The notes: generated from the sequence alone by a model not told the origin. Shown: positions 1 through 9,257, numbered from the stretch's first letter. The stretch: DNA of 25,263 bases from Ferruginibacter sp. (GCA_018057635.1 JAGPDJ010000002.1:1-25263); one strand, 5' to 3'. A program made the numbers and translations.

Positions 1-29
1 CAACCCCTCAAACAAGGGGCAGGTTAAAA

Positions 30-119
<90 letters not shown>

Positions 120-155
120 AACAAAAAGTTCTTATCAATCCCAAGTATTTAAGTT

Positions 156-230
156 CGGGATGTAGCGTAGCCCGGTTATCGCGCCTGGTTTGGGACCAGG
201 AGGTCGCAAGTTCGAATCTTGCCATCCCGA
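156..230 (+). tRNA. tRNA-Pro (anticodon TGG)
   Basis: The acceptor stem CGGGATG (156-162) pairs with CATCCCG (223-229), with discriminator A230 and no complete encoded CCA. The anticodon stem CCTGG/CCAGG encloses the loop TTTGGGA, giving anticodon TGG for proline. The T arm GCAAGTTCGAATCTTGC is intact. An AT-rich accessory region starts on the 3' side, the usual side for tRNA-targeted integration, but no second copy of the tRNA 3' end was found in this window. Confidence 0.97.
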
Positions 231-235
231 CAAAT

Positions 236-267
236 AAAAAGCTCTGGCATTGCCAGGGCTTTTTTTG
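236..267 (+). terminator. Rho-independent terminator of the tRNA transcript
   Basis: GCTCTGGC (241-248) pairs with GCCAGGGC (252-259) across a 3-nt loop, with one T-G wobble. A run of A residues precedes it and T260-T266 follows. It begins 11 bp after the tRNA-Pro 3' end, so it most likely ends the tRNA-Ser/tRNA-Pro transcript. Confidence 0.88.
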
Positions 268-731
268 TTTCTGAGCATGCAAGCTGGCTTGCAATGCGAA
301 AGAGACAAAAAAAGACCTGCCGAGCGTAGCGAGAGAGCTTTTTATTTGTATCCCCACTATAGAAGATCAACGTAGTTAATCTTGTCTTCAAGCTAGCAGA
401 CTCTTTGATTTCGTTTTTGCGAAATAAAATACTGTATTACTACGCTATGTTAATTTGTGAATTGTATTTAAATTGAAAACTGAATATCATACGTAAAAAG
501 CAGATCATCGTTAGCACACCTGTTTGTATGATTAATATGCCGTCGTTAATTATACAGGCATGTACAAATAAAAAAAAAGACAAATAAATAATTATGTCAG
601 TCCACTGCAACTAAAATCGATTGCAGGAATAAAAAGTACTGATATCGCTGAATTTGGGTAGTAAATAATTCAATTTTATAGAAATATTAAAAAAATATTA
701 ACTTTATATATCATTTACCCAAACTAACTGC
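268..731. other. Non-coding AT-rich gap between tRNA-Pro and the unknown gene pair
   Basis: No credible gene is visible. The left part holds a hairpin, GCATGCAAG/CTTGCAATGC with one bulged base (275-297), and the right arm (334-349) of a 16-bp inverted repeat whose left arm overlaps the tRNA terminator (230-245). The rest is AT-rich and presumably holds the promoter for the gene at 732, but I could not pick a convincing Bacteroidota -33/-7 pair. Confidence 0.6.
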
Positions 732-1544
732 ATGTCGACCCCAGAAATTAGTAATAATATAACTAAGCCTAAATTTACATTTTTCGATTTTCTGAGTACC
801 TTAACTGAGTCAAATTTAACCTCTTTGCCTATAAATCATATTGCTAATTTATCTTTTTTGGAAACTATTGTTTCTTCCCAATCACTCAAAGTTGATTATT
901 TACTTGATGAGTGTGAAGTTTTTAATGAGCATCTATTATACTTTTTTTATGGCAAGCCTTCCTTTCGCCTAAATGATATAAGTGCATATCCAATATGTTT
1001 TGTATTCAAAAAAGCACCTCATAAAGCATACATGGCATTTCCATTTGATTCGGGTGCATTTTATCATAAAAGAATGGAAGCATATTTTGATTCTTTAGAA
1101 TTGACAATCAAAGACTTTGAAATATCAGGCGAGAATGAAATAACTAGTAAAATTATTGAACACTTTTTTGATGGAAATGAACGTTATTATGAAGGAACAC
1201 CCTCGAGTAAGCTTAAAAAAACTGAAAATCCTTGCGTTGATGGCTATATAGCGATGATTAACGATACGTCATCTGCTAAATTAGACGATAGAAAAAGTTC
1301 TATTGAGCTGATCTTTAACAAAGACTTTGAATTGAATTCCGGGTATTTAGAGTCTATAATATTACCTGAAGTTGATTTCAATATTTCTGGTTCGATAATT
1401 GAATTTAATGATTTTAAGGAAAGCCTTGAACAAAATTTATCATGTAATGTTTTAGGATATACAATTCAGACTATTGATCCAGTTAAATCAAGCTATCAAC
1501 AAATCAAGAAACTTATAAAACAAAAAATTCAAAACTCCCTCTGA
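732..1544 (+). CDS. Hypothetical protein, first gene of an AT-rich two-gene unit
   Basis: A 270-residue protein that I cannot assign to a family with confidence. It has no signal peptide or membrane segment and looks cytoplasmic. The most constrained-looking part is residues 65-110: an aromatic block LLYFFYGKPSFR (68-79), a hydrophobic strand YPICFVF (86-92) and PFDSGAF (104-110). A compact block of this kind could belong to an enzyme core, but that is inference. The C-terminus is Lys-rich (KKLIKQKIQ). The ATG at 732 is the first in-frame start after an AT-rich leader. The gene ends 2 bp before the next, so the two are almost certainly co-transcribed. Its GC content is clearly below that of the hsd genes, suggesting separate acquisition. 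The position between a tRNA and a restriction-modification locus makes a defence role plausible, not shown. Confidence 0.8.
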   Translation: MSTPEISNNITKPKFTFFDFLSTLTESNLTSLPINHIANLSFLETIVSSQSLKVDYLLDECEVFNEHLLYFFYGKPSFRLNDISAYPICFVFKKAPHKAYMAFPFDSGAFYHKRMEAYFDSLELTIKDFEISGENEITSKIIEHFFDGNERYYEGTPSSKLKKTENPCVDGYIAMINDTSSAKLDDRKSSIELIFNKDFELNSGYLESIILPEVDFNISGSIIEFNDFKESLEQNLSCNVLGYTIQTIDPVKSSYQQIKKLIKQKIQNSL

Positions 1545-1546
1545 AA

Positions 1547-2485
1547 ATGGAAACTAAAAAAATACTATATGGATATATTGATAATATTCACATAGCCAAC
1601 GGTTTCTTGATTCCTATTTATTGTAACTCTTCTGATGAATATTATTTTCATGAATTAAAATCAGACAACAAGACAACAGATTATAAGTTTATAAAAACAT
1701 TTAAGAAATTTGAAAATGATTCTTATAAAACTGATAAGGTAACAAAAATTAAGTTTGATAGTCTTAAAAAAGTAATAGTAGATGAGAATGATGAGCCTTA
1801 TTTTGTAGTGAAAGTAAACAATTCAATTTATTGGGATTCCTATTCTGGAATTTTATCATTTTTGGCACAAGAGATAATTGAAAATAAAATAACAAGTAAA
1901 ACTTTAATCAACACAGCACAAAAAATATTTGGTGAAGATTTAAAATCAGAGTTAAAACGAAAAGCATCCATCATTTTATCCTCTGTAAGGGGAGTTTCAA
2001 AAGTTCGTATTTCGGAATATTTAAAGGAAGTTAATACACCTCGATTATTCAAAATAATTGAAGGGAATGACAACAAATTTTCAATTTTTTATCAAGAGCT
2101 TGTTGTATCCAGAAATAAAAGGGTAATTGAAATTCCTCATAACATAACGCTTGAATTTCCTGCAAATAAGAAAAAACTTATTTTTAAAAGTCATGAATCT
2201 AAGTATGTTTTTGATAGATATTTCGACGACTTACTAAAAATAGAATTAAATGACTACTTTGAAATTGATGAAAATGTAAATAAAAAAGTATGGCGATTTA
2301 AACTTTCATCAAAAGAAGACTTTGAGCCTGTATATTTAGTAAGTGAATTCACTGATCAAATGACTGTTATTTTATTTAGTTCTTTAAACACTTTTTTCTC
2401 ATCTATCACTAAAACTAATTCATACGTTAAGCAGAGAAACCAACATAGATTTTGGAATCCCAAAAAAGCTGTACGTACAAGATAG
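1547..2485 (+). CDS. Hypothetical protein, second gene of the AT-rich unit
   Basis: A 312-residue cytoplasmic-looking protein of no family I recognise. The first 110 or so residues are rich in predicted beta strands and aromatics (for example YFVVKVNNSIYWDSYSG), the middle (about 115-165) is helical and basic, and the last 20 residues are strongly basic (QHRFWNPKKAVRTR), which could contact nucleic acid or a partner; that is inference. Sampled stretches are as low as about 17-23 % GC, extreme even for this window. The start lies 2 bp after the preceding stop, implying translational coupling and a two-protein system. No catalytic motif (Walker A, HExxH, PD-(D/E)xK, HNH) stands out. The C-terminus may be natural or clipped; the 486 bp that follow are non-coding. 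Confidence 0.8.
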   Translation: METKKILYGYIDNIHIANGFLIPIYCNSSDEYYFHELKSDNKTTDYKFIKTFKKFENDSYKTDKVTKIKFDSLKKVIVDENDEPYFVVKVNNSIYWDSYSGILSFLAQEIIENKITSKTLINTAQKIFGEDLKSELKRKASIILSSVRGVSKVRISEYLKEVNTPRLFKIIEGNDNKFSIFYQELVVSRNKRVIEIPHNITLEFPANKKKLIFKSHESKYVFDRYFDDLLKIELNDYFEIDENVNKKVWRFKLSSKEDFEPVYLVSEFTDQMTVILFSSLNTFFSSITKTNSYVKQRNQHRFWNPKKAVRTR

Positions 2486-2971
2486 ATTGTTTTGTCCCCT
2501 ATCCCCAAAACTGACAAAAGGTATAGTATAGAAGAAATTAGCAAATATTCATTAATTAAAATTGAAAATGTGCGTTTGAAGAAATCAAAATTTACTGACA
2601 CCCCTTCCAACTATCTTTCGACTAAACACGTATAAAACAATTGAAATTTAAATAATTCTGATTTTTAATATATACTAGCAGTATTGATTTTGCCGACCGA
2701 CCAGAGCTCACAATATTTTTAGTACATTGAAGAGACACAAAACTTTAAATTAAAGCCAACCTTGCAAAGAGCAAAAAATGCCATCTCACAGCCTGTCAAC
2801 CCTGACTGACAGAATTCTTACCGGCTTCAAAATAATAAATCACCAAAAACTATGCTTAACACCGAAGCTCTCCAACCACACACAAGTGGACAGACACAAT
2901 TACAAATGACATAAGGGAATAATAATTTTTTAAAAACTAACTTTGAAGATATTATATAACCAACCAAGTCA
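2486..2971. other. Non-coding gap upstream of the restriction-modification genes
   Basis: No credible gene is seen. The gap contains a short direct repeat (2735-2772) that recurs just after hsdR, and a small hairpin CTGTCA/TGACAG around 2797-2816. The last 100 bp are AT-rich and should hold the hsd promoter and ribosome binding site, but no clear consensus could be assigned. Confidence 0.55.
2735..2772 (+). repeat. Left copy of the direct repeat flanking the hsd module
   Basis: It begins ACACAAAACTT (2735-2745) and ends AGCCAACCTTGCAAAGAGC (2754-2772). The copy at 8904-8943 begins ACACAAAGCTT and ends with the same block carrying one extra T. The pair brackets the two hsd genes and nothing else. 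Confidence 0.7.
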
Positions 2972-5815
2972 ATGAATCAAAAAGTCCACAATCAAATAGT
3001 TAGTTTCATCTGGAGCATTGCAGACGATGTGCTGAGAGATGTTTTCGTTAGAGGCAAATACCGTGACATCATTCTTCCATTCACTGTGTTAAGGCGCTTG
3101 GACGCATTACTTGTGCCAACAAAGGACAAGGTTTTAGAAGCAAACGCTTTTCTTATCAAACAAAAAATTGACGACAAAAAAGCATTGGAAAACCAATCGG
3201 GTTATCCGTTTTGGAATATTTCAAAATACACGTTTGAAACGTTGATGAATGATGCCGACAACATAGACACCAATCTGGAAGCCTATTTGGACGGATATAG
3301 CCCCAATGTGCAGGAAATTATCAGCAAGTTTAAACTGCGTAATCAGTTGGAAACAATGAAAGAAGCAGGCGTTACATATCTGCTCATTGAAAAACTCTGC
3401 AACAAAGAAATAAACCTTAGCCCCAACGAAGCCAAAAACAGCAAAGGCGAAACCCTGCCACCATTGACAAATTTGGGAATGGGTTATGTGTTTGAAGAGC
3501 TGATTAGAAAGTTCAACGAAGAAAACAACGAAGAAGCAGGAGAACATTTTACGCCTCGTGAAATCATTAAGTTGATGACCCATATTTTGTTTACTCCTGT
3601 AAAAGACAAAATAAAAAAAGGAACGTATCTCATATATGACCCTGCCTGCGGCAGTGGTGGAATGCTTACAGAAGCGGAAAATTTTGCATTGGATATTACA
3701 AATAGCAAAGCCGACTTTATGCTTTACGGACAGGAAGTAAATCCTGAAACCTATGCAATTTGCACAAGTGATATGTTGATTAAAGGCGAAAACGCCAACA
3801 ACATTAAATATGGCTCTACGCTTGGCAAAGATGGTTTTGAACATTTGCATTTTGATTTTATGCTTTCCAATCCGCCGTATGGTAAAACTTGGAAAATTGA
3901 CGAAGATGCCATAGTTGAAAATCGCGGCAAAAAAGGAAGTGGAGATAAATCTGAAAATATCAAAGACACTCGGTTTCAAATTGGCTTGCCTTCAATTGAT
4001 GATGGACAACTTTTGTTTCTGATGAATATGGTGAGTAAGATGAAACACAACACAGACTTAGGTAGTCGTATTGCCTCTGTTCATAGTGGTTCTGCTTTGT
4101 TTACAGGAGATGCTGGCAGTGGTGCAAATGAAATAAGAAAAGAGTTAATTGAAAAGGATTGGCTTGATTGCGTTATAGCATTACCAACCAATATTTTTTA
4201 CAACACTGGTATTCCAACATATATCCTAATTCTAAATAACAAAAAACCAATTGAACGAAAAGGGAAAATTCAACTAATAAATGCAGTCGACATTTATGAA
4301 AAGCTTCGTAAAAATTTAGGAGAGAAGAATTGCGAAATGAAACCAGAACACATTAAACGCATTTCAGAACTTTACCTTGACTTTAAGCCAACAGAAATTT
4401 CTAAAATTTACAACACCGATTATTTCGGATACAATCAAATAACAGTTGAAAGACCGTTACGGCTTTCATCAAAGTTTACAGATGTTATTGAAACTTTGCG
4501 ATACGACAATAGCATTAAAGATGAAATGATGTGGGCTTATACTCATTTCGGCGAGGATATTTACAAAGACTTGAAAAAGTTTCGTCTTCAAATTGAAAGG
4601 CATTTAAACACAAACGAAGTAAAACTTTCATCTACAAATAAGAACAAACTTCTTTCACAAGAATTCTGGAAAGAACAGCTCAATATTATGACTTGTGCAG
4701 AAACACTTGCGAAACATTTTGGCGATGTACAATTTGATGATTATAATAAATTTTCAGTTTTACTTAATAAAACAATTAATGATTTAAAATTAAAGCTTGA
4801 ACCAAAATCTATAAAACTTATTCTAGAAACAATCAGTTGGAGAAATCAAAATGCTGAAAGAGTAATTGACAAAACTGACAAAGACGGCACAGTGCATTAT
4901 ATCGCAGACAGTGAATTGAGAGACACTGAAAAAGTTCCGCTTGACCAAGACATTCACGAATACTTTCAACGAGAAGTATTAAAGTATATTCCTGATGCAT
5001 GGATTGATGAAACTAAAACTGTCAAAGGATATGAGATAGCGTTTTCGAGATACTTTCATAAATATGATGCTCCTGTTTTCAAAAACATATCAGCTACATT
5101 TAAACAATACAAAGAATATAATCCAGTATCCGCTGACTATTTTTCAAAATTGCCCAAAGGCTGGGAGTACTTACCCAACATAGCAATTTTTAATGAAAAA
5201 CTAGAGAGAAATAAAAATGATGCAGAGTTACTTTCAGTTACAATTACAAGTGGCGTAATTAGACAATCAGAAGTTGATAAAAATGATACTTCCAACAGCG
5301 ATAAATCTAAATATAAATTTATCAACCCAAATGATATTGTTTACAACAAAATGAGAATGTGGCAAGGGGCAGTTGGAGCAAGTATTCATTCTGGTATTGT
5401 TAGCCCAGCTTATATAGTTGTTTCTCCAAAAATTAAAATCGACTCGAAATACTTTCATTATCAATTAAGAAGCAGCTACTACATAAATTATTCTAAGAGA
5501 TTTTCTTACGGCTTGTGCGATGATATGTTAAGTTTGCGATACACTGACTTCAAAAGAATGTATTCAATTTTACCCCCTATTGAAACCCAAGTGAAAATTG
5601 CAAAGGCATTGACAACAATTGATAATTACCTTTTGAATAAGCTAACAATTATTCAAAAAATCATGGGCAGAAAGATTGTATTGCAGAGCAACAACATTGA
5701 AAATAGCTTGTATGATTTTATTGTTTGGCAGTTAATTTCAGGTCAAGTCGATGTTGATTCCATCAAAATTGATGAAATTGAAAATATTGTAGATAAATTA
5801 TTTACAGAATCCTAA
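2972..5815 (+). CDS. hsdM: Type I restriction-modification: HsdM methyltransferase fused to a half HsdS
   Basis: A 947-residue fusion. Residues 1 to about 710 form an HsdM N6-adenine methyltransferase: the helical N-terminal domain (IWSIADDVLRDVF...FTVLRRLDALL), GEHFTPRE at 190-197, SAM-binding motif I DPACGSGG at 223-230 and catalytic motif IV NPPYG at 300-304. From about 715 it continues in frame into an HsdS-type specificity region with a single target-recognition domain, starting at PKGWE (728) and ending at the characteristic LPPIETQ (867-873), then one coiled-coil spacer and a GQVDVD tail. Normal HsdS carries two such domains on a separate chain. The ATG at 2972 fits the HsdM N-terminus. 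hsdR starts 6 bp downstream. The product methylates host DNA and directs HsdR. A half-S is expected to act as a dimer on a symmetric bipartite site, as known for truncated type IC specificity subunits. Confidence 0.95.
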   Translation: MNQKVHNQIVSFIWSIADDVLRDVFVRGKYRDIILPFTVLRRLDALLVPTKDKVLEANAFLIKQKIDDKKALENQSGYPFWNISKYTFETLMNDADNIDTNLEAYLDGYSPNVQEIISKFKLRNQLETMKEAGVTYLLIEKLCNKEINLSPNEAKNSKGETLPPLTNLGMGYVFEELIRKFNEENNEEAGEHFTPREIIKLMTHILFTPVKDKIKKGTYLIYDPACGSGGMLTEAENFALDITNSKADFMLYGQEVNPETYAICTSDMLIKGENANNIKYGSTLGKDGFEHLHFDFMLSNPPYGKTWKIDEDAIVENRGKKGSGDKSENIKDTRFQIGLPSIDDGQLLFLMNMVSKMKHNTDLGSRIASVHSGSALFTGDAGSGANEIRKELIEKDWLDCVIALPTNIFYNTGIPTYILILNNKKPIERKGKIQLINAVDIYEKLRKNLGEKNCEMKPEHIKRISELYLDFKPTEISKIYNTDYFGYNQITVERPLRLSSKFTDVIETLRYDNSIKDEMMWAYTHFGEDIYKDLKKFRLQIERHLNTNEVKLSSTNKNKLLSQEFWKEQLNIMTCAETLAKHFGDVQFDDYNKFSVLLNKTINDLKLKLEPKSIKLILETISWRNQNAERVIDKTDKDGTVHYIADSELRDTEKVPLDQDIHEYFQREVLKYIPDAWIDETKTVKGYEIAFSRYFHKYDAPVFKNISATFKQYKEYNPVSADYFSKLPKGWEYLPNIAIFNEKLERNKNDAELLSVTITSGVIRQSEVDKNDTSNSDKSKYKFINPNDIVYNKMRMWQGAVGASIHSGIVSPAYIVVSPKIKIDSKYFHYQLRSSYYINYSKRFSYGLCDDMLSLRYTDFKRMYSILPPIETQVKIAKALTTIDNYLLNKLTIIQKIMGRKIVLQSNNIENSLYDFIVWQLISGQVDVDSIKIDEIENIVDKLFTES

Positions 5816-5821
5816 AACAAT

Positions 5822-8800
5822 ATGCCAATAAACTTTACAGATACATCAGAAAGAGGTTTTCAAAAGTTCATTACCAACCATTTGGTAACGCAACACAAAT
5901 TTAGTGAAACTGCTCCAACGGAATTTGACCGAGAGTTTTGCATCAATACTAATCAAGTATTGACATTTGTAGAAGCCACTCAAAAAGACACCTTTGAAAT
6001 GATTCAGAAAAAAGGCGAACGCAGTTTTTTGGTTCGCTTAGATGAAAAGATAAAGGAGCTAGGCGTTATTGAAGTCCTTCGCAAAGGTGTAAAGCATTTT
6101 GATAAGACCATAGAGTTATTTTACCGCAAGCCATCATCAAGCTACAATGCAAAAGATGCTGCAAGGTATGCAGCCAATTTGTTTTCGGTAACACAGGAAT
6201 TGAAATACAGCCTAAGCCATGAAAACCGTTTGGACTTAACTGTTTTTGTAAATGGGATTCCTGTAATGACTTGTGAACTGAAAAACCCATTAAGCGGTCA
6301 GTATGTGCAAAACGGGATTCGCCAATACCAAAACGACCGTGACCCAAAAGAGAAAATGTTTTCGTTTGCCCGCTGTATGGTGCACTTTGCAGCCGACACC
6401 GAGCAGGTATTTATGTGTTCAGAATTGAAAGGCAAAGCATCTTTCTTTATTCCCTTCAATAAAGGTTTGAATGATGGTAAAGCCACACCGCCTTTTGGTG
6501 CAGGAAATCCTGTAAATCCCAACGGACTAAAAACACATTATTTGTGGGAAGAAGTTTTCAGCAAAGATTCGCTTGCAAACATCATAGACAAGTTTGCACA
6601 AGTAATTGAAGAAACAGACGAAGACTCGGGCAAGAAGAAAAAGAAAATGATTTTCCCCCGTTATCATCAACTCACATCCGTAAAACAAATATTGACACAC
6701 GCAAAAGAAAACGGCATTGGGCAAAAGTATTTAATTCAGCATTCGGCAGGTTCGGGCAAATCAAAATCCATTGCCTGGCTTTCGCATCAGTTACACGGCT
6801 TGTTTGACAAAACAGGAACAACCAACATTTTTGATTCTGTAATTGTAATAACCGATAGAACCGTTTTAGACAAACAATTAAGCGATGAAATAAAACAGTT
6901 TTCGCCAACGATTGGAATTGTGGCTGCCATTACAAACGATGGAGCAAGTAAAACAAACAACTTGCGTGAAGCCATTGCCAACAAGAAGAAAGTAATTATT
7001 TGCACCATTCAAACATTTCCGCATTTGCTGAAAGAAATGGAAGACCTGGGAAGTTTGAAGTTTGCGATTATCATAGATGAAGCCCACAGTAGCCAAAGCG
7101 GAGAAACATCGGCAAAAATGAATGCCGTGCTATCCGACAAAGGCGAAGAGTCAGAGGACGAGGACGAACCAACATTGGAAGACAAAATCAATGCCTTGAT
7201 TGAAAGTCGCAAGATGATTAAGAACGGTTCTTACTTTGCCTTTACCGCTACACCCAAAAACAAAACATTAGAAACTTTTGGCGTGCCAAGACAATACATC
7301 AAAGACGGAGAAGAAAAAACTGCTTTTGATGCTTTCCATTTGTATTCAATGAAACAAGCCATTGAAGAAGAATTTATTTTAGATGTGTTGCAGAATTATA
7401 CTACCTATAATTCATTTTATAAACTCATAAAATCGGTAGAAGAAAATCCTGAGTTTGATACCAAACAGGCACAAAAGAAATTGAGGGCTTATGTAGAAGG
7501 ACACGAGTTTGCCATAGCCGAGAAAGCCAAAATAATGATAGACCATTTTCATCGAGATGTAAAGCACTTGATAAATGGAGAAGCCAAAACAATGATTGTT
7601 ACCAAGAGCATCGTTGCCGCTATTAAATACAAACAAGCCTTTGACGAATACCTGAAAGAAATTAAATCGCCTTGGAAAGCTATCGTTGCTTTCTCGGGAA
7701 AGAAAGAATACAAAGGCAATGAGTATGACGAAACAGGAATGAATAATTTTGAAAGCTACAAAACGGACATTCCAAAAAACTTCAAGAAAAAGCAATATCG
7801 CTTTTTAATTGTAGCCAACAAATACCAAACAGGTTTTGACCAACCGCTTTTGCATACAATGTATGTGGACAAGAAACTGAGAGATGTGCAAGCCGTGCAA
7901 ACACTTTCGCGTTTAAACAGGGCTTATAAACCTTGGAAGAAAGACACTTTTGTTTTGGACTTTTACAATTCAGCCGAGGATATAAAAGAAGCGTTTGACC
8001 CTTATTTTACTTCTACCATTTTAAGCGAGGAAACAAGTCCGAACAAACTCAACGACTTATTGGATGCATTGGAAAAATTTGAAATTTACAATGAAGAAGT
8101 AGTAAAAGATTTTTTTGAAAAATATTCGAGCAATGCAGACAGAACAATTCTCGACCCAATAATTGATTCAGCAGCTCATATTTTCAAATACGATTTAAAC
8201 ATTGACAAACAAATTGATTTTAAAATCAAAGTAAAATCGTTTTTAAGAACTTATAGTTATTTAGCAAAACTGCTTGATTTCAATAATCAATATTGGGAGC
8301 AACTTTGGTGGTATTTAAAATACTTATTACCAAAACTCATCATTGACGAAAATGAAGATCTTGCACAAGGCATTATTGAATCCATAGATATGGACAGTTA
8401 CAGACCTGCTAAGCAAGGGACTGAAAAAATCAGTTTGAATGAAGACCCGGGATTTGTAACGCCTATTCCTGTTGGCGTCGGTGGAGGTAAATCAGAACCC
8501 GAACTCGATACCTTAGAAAATATCCTTAACGCCTTCAATCAGCGTTTTGGCGACATCGACTGGACAGACAAAGACAAGGTGAATGAAATATTAACGCAAC
8601 AAATTCCAGCGGATATGAAGGCAGACGGCAAAATTATGGATGCCATAAATACATCACCCGACAAGCAAAACGCTAAAATATCATCGGACAAAAAAGTTGA
8701 GGAATTAATGCAACAGTATTTATTTACACAGACAGAGATATTCAAGAAATTTTCTACAGACCAAGACTTTCAGAGAAGGTACAAGGAATTTATATTTGAC

Positions 8801-8845
8801 ACATTGTGGATGCAACAAGGAAAACAACCACCACTAAAATTATAA
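5822..8845 (+). CDS. hsdR: Type I restriction endonuclease subunit HsdR
   Basis: The ATP-driven translocating nuclease of the type I complex, 1007 residues and of normal length. The N-terminal PD-(D/E)xK nuclease domain shows LDLTVFVNG with D138 and the ELK triad E152/K154. The superfamily 2 motor follows: Walker A HSAGSGKS (307-314, K313), DEAH box (419-422), motif III TATP (475-478) and motif VI QTLSRLNRAY (693-702) with the arginine finger region. A C-terminal helical domain that docks on HsdM occupies about 790-1007. All key residues are present, so restriction activity is expected. It begins 6 bp after the HsdM-S fusion and forms one operon with it. No terminator is obvious; the right copy of the flanking repeat lies about 60 bp downstream. 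Confidence 0.96.
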   Translation: MPINFTDTSERGFQKFITNHLVTQHKFSETAPTEFDREFCINTNQVLTFVEATQKDTFEMIQKKGERSFLVRLDEKIKELGVIEVLRKGVKHFDKTIELFYRKPSSSYNAKDAARYAANLFSVTQELKYSLSHENRLDLTVFVNGIPVMTCELKNPLSGQYVQNGIRQYQNDRDPKEKMFSFARCMVHFAADTEQVFMCSELKGKASFFIPFNKGLNDGKATPPFGAGNPVNPNGLKTHYLWEEVFSKDSLANIIDKFAQVIEETDEDSGKKKKKMIFPRYHQLTSVKQILTHAKENGIGQKYLIQHSAGSGKSKSIAWLSHQLHGLFDKTGTTNIFDSVIVITDRTVLDKQLSDEIKQFSPTIGIVAAITNDGASKTNNLREAIANKKKVIICTIQTFPHLLKEMEDLGSLKFAIIIDEAHSSQSGETSAKMNAVLSDKGEESEDEDEPTLEDKINALIESRKMIKNGSYFAFTATPKNKTLETFGVPRQYIKDGEEKTAFDAFHLYSMKQAIEEEFILDVLQNYTTYNSFYKLIKSVEENPEFDTKQAQKKLRAYVEGHEFAIAEKAKIMIDHFHRDVKHLINGEAKTMIVTKSIVAAIKYKQAFDEYLKEIKSPWKAIVAFSGKKEYKGNEYDETGMNNFESYKTDIPKNFKKKQYRFLIVANKYQTGFDQPLLHTMYVDKKLRDVQAVQTLSRLNRAYKPWKKDTFVLDFYNSAEDIKEAFDPYFTSTILSEETSPNKLNDLLDALEKFEIYNEEVVKDFFEKYSSNADRTILDPIIDSAAHIFKYDLNIDKQIDFKIKVKSFLRTYSYLAKLLDFNNQYWEQLWWYLKYLLPKLIIDENEDLAQGIIESIDMDSYRPAKQGTEKISLNEDPGFVTPIPVGVGGGKSEPELDTLENILNAFNQRFGDIDWTDKDKVNEILTQQIPADMKADGKIMDAINTSPDKQNAKISSDKKVEELMQQYLFTQTEIFKKFSTDQDFQRRYKEFIFDTLWMQQGKQPPLKL

Positions 8846-8903
8846 TAGTAAAAAGTCAGATGTAAAAATTAGCCGTACACCAAGTTGGGCACATTTCCAA
8901 GGC

Positions 8904-8943
8904 ACACAAAGCTTACACACAAGAGCCAACCTTGCTAAAGAGC
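8904..8943 (+). repeat. Right copy of the direct repeat flanking the hsd module
   Basis: ACACAAAGCTT (8904-8914) followed by AGCCAACCTTGCTAAAGAGC (8924-8943), matching 2735-2772 apart from a few substitutions, a longer spacer and one inserted T. It sits between the hsdR stop and the stop of the convergent small gene. Confidence 0.7.
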
Positions 8944-8954
8944 CAGCCTTGTAC

Positions 8955-9257
8955 CTACGCTTCCTCTCGTGATTCTTTCATATACTTTTTTATTAACTGG
9001 GTGTTCAGCTTTTTTCTCTTTGGCAGTTTTTTCTCCCACGCAGCTTTCTGCACCGGGTCAGAAATTATTGCCTTCGCATAGGTAACTGCTTCCTTAAACA
9101 ATACTCTTTGCCTGGCCTGGAGTGGGCTGGGTACTATATTTTTCATATCCGGATATTTTGAAAATACTGGTCCGGCTGCAGTCTGCTTTATTACAAACTT
9201 TTTTCCAATGGCACCACGGATTAACCTTAAATGAAATGCTAATGCTTGCTTTTTCAT
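8955..9257 (-). CDS. Small basic conserved-type hypothetical protein (100 aa)
   Basis: A 100-residue, strongly basic protein. It resembles small hypothetical proteins that I recall as common in Bacteroidota, with the pattern of an N-terminal IRGAIGKKFVIKQ block, a short central stretch (FSKYPDMKNI), then SPLQARQRVLFKEAVTYAKAI and a Lys-rich tail. Function is unknown. There is no signal peptide, membrane segment or catalytic motif. The start is the ATG at 9257; no longer in-frame start is obvious. It points towards hsdR and away from the repeat array, so it may be the first member of that array or an unrelated chromosomal gene. The family match is from memory and should be treated as moderate. 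Confidence 0.72.
   Translation of the reverse strand: MKKQALAFHLRLIRGAIGKKFVIKQTAAGPVFSKYPDMKNIVPSPLQARQRVLFKEAVTYAKAIISDPVQKAAWEKKLPKRKKLNTQLIKKYMKESREEA

Noticed and set aside
4..19. Hairpin CCCCT/AGGGG before tRNA-Ser as a terminator
   Set aside because: The stem is only 5 bp, has no T run, and the upstream gene is outside the window.
156..8943. Integration site duplication of the tRNA-Pro 3' end
   Set aside because: I looked for a second copy of the tRNA 3' sequence further right and found none, so tRNA-targeted integration remains only a positional guess.
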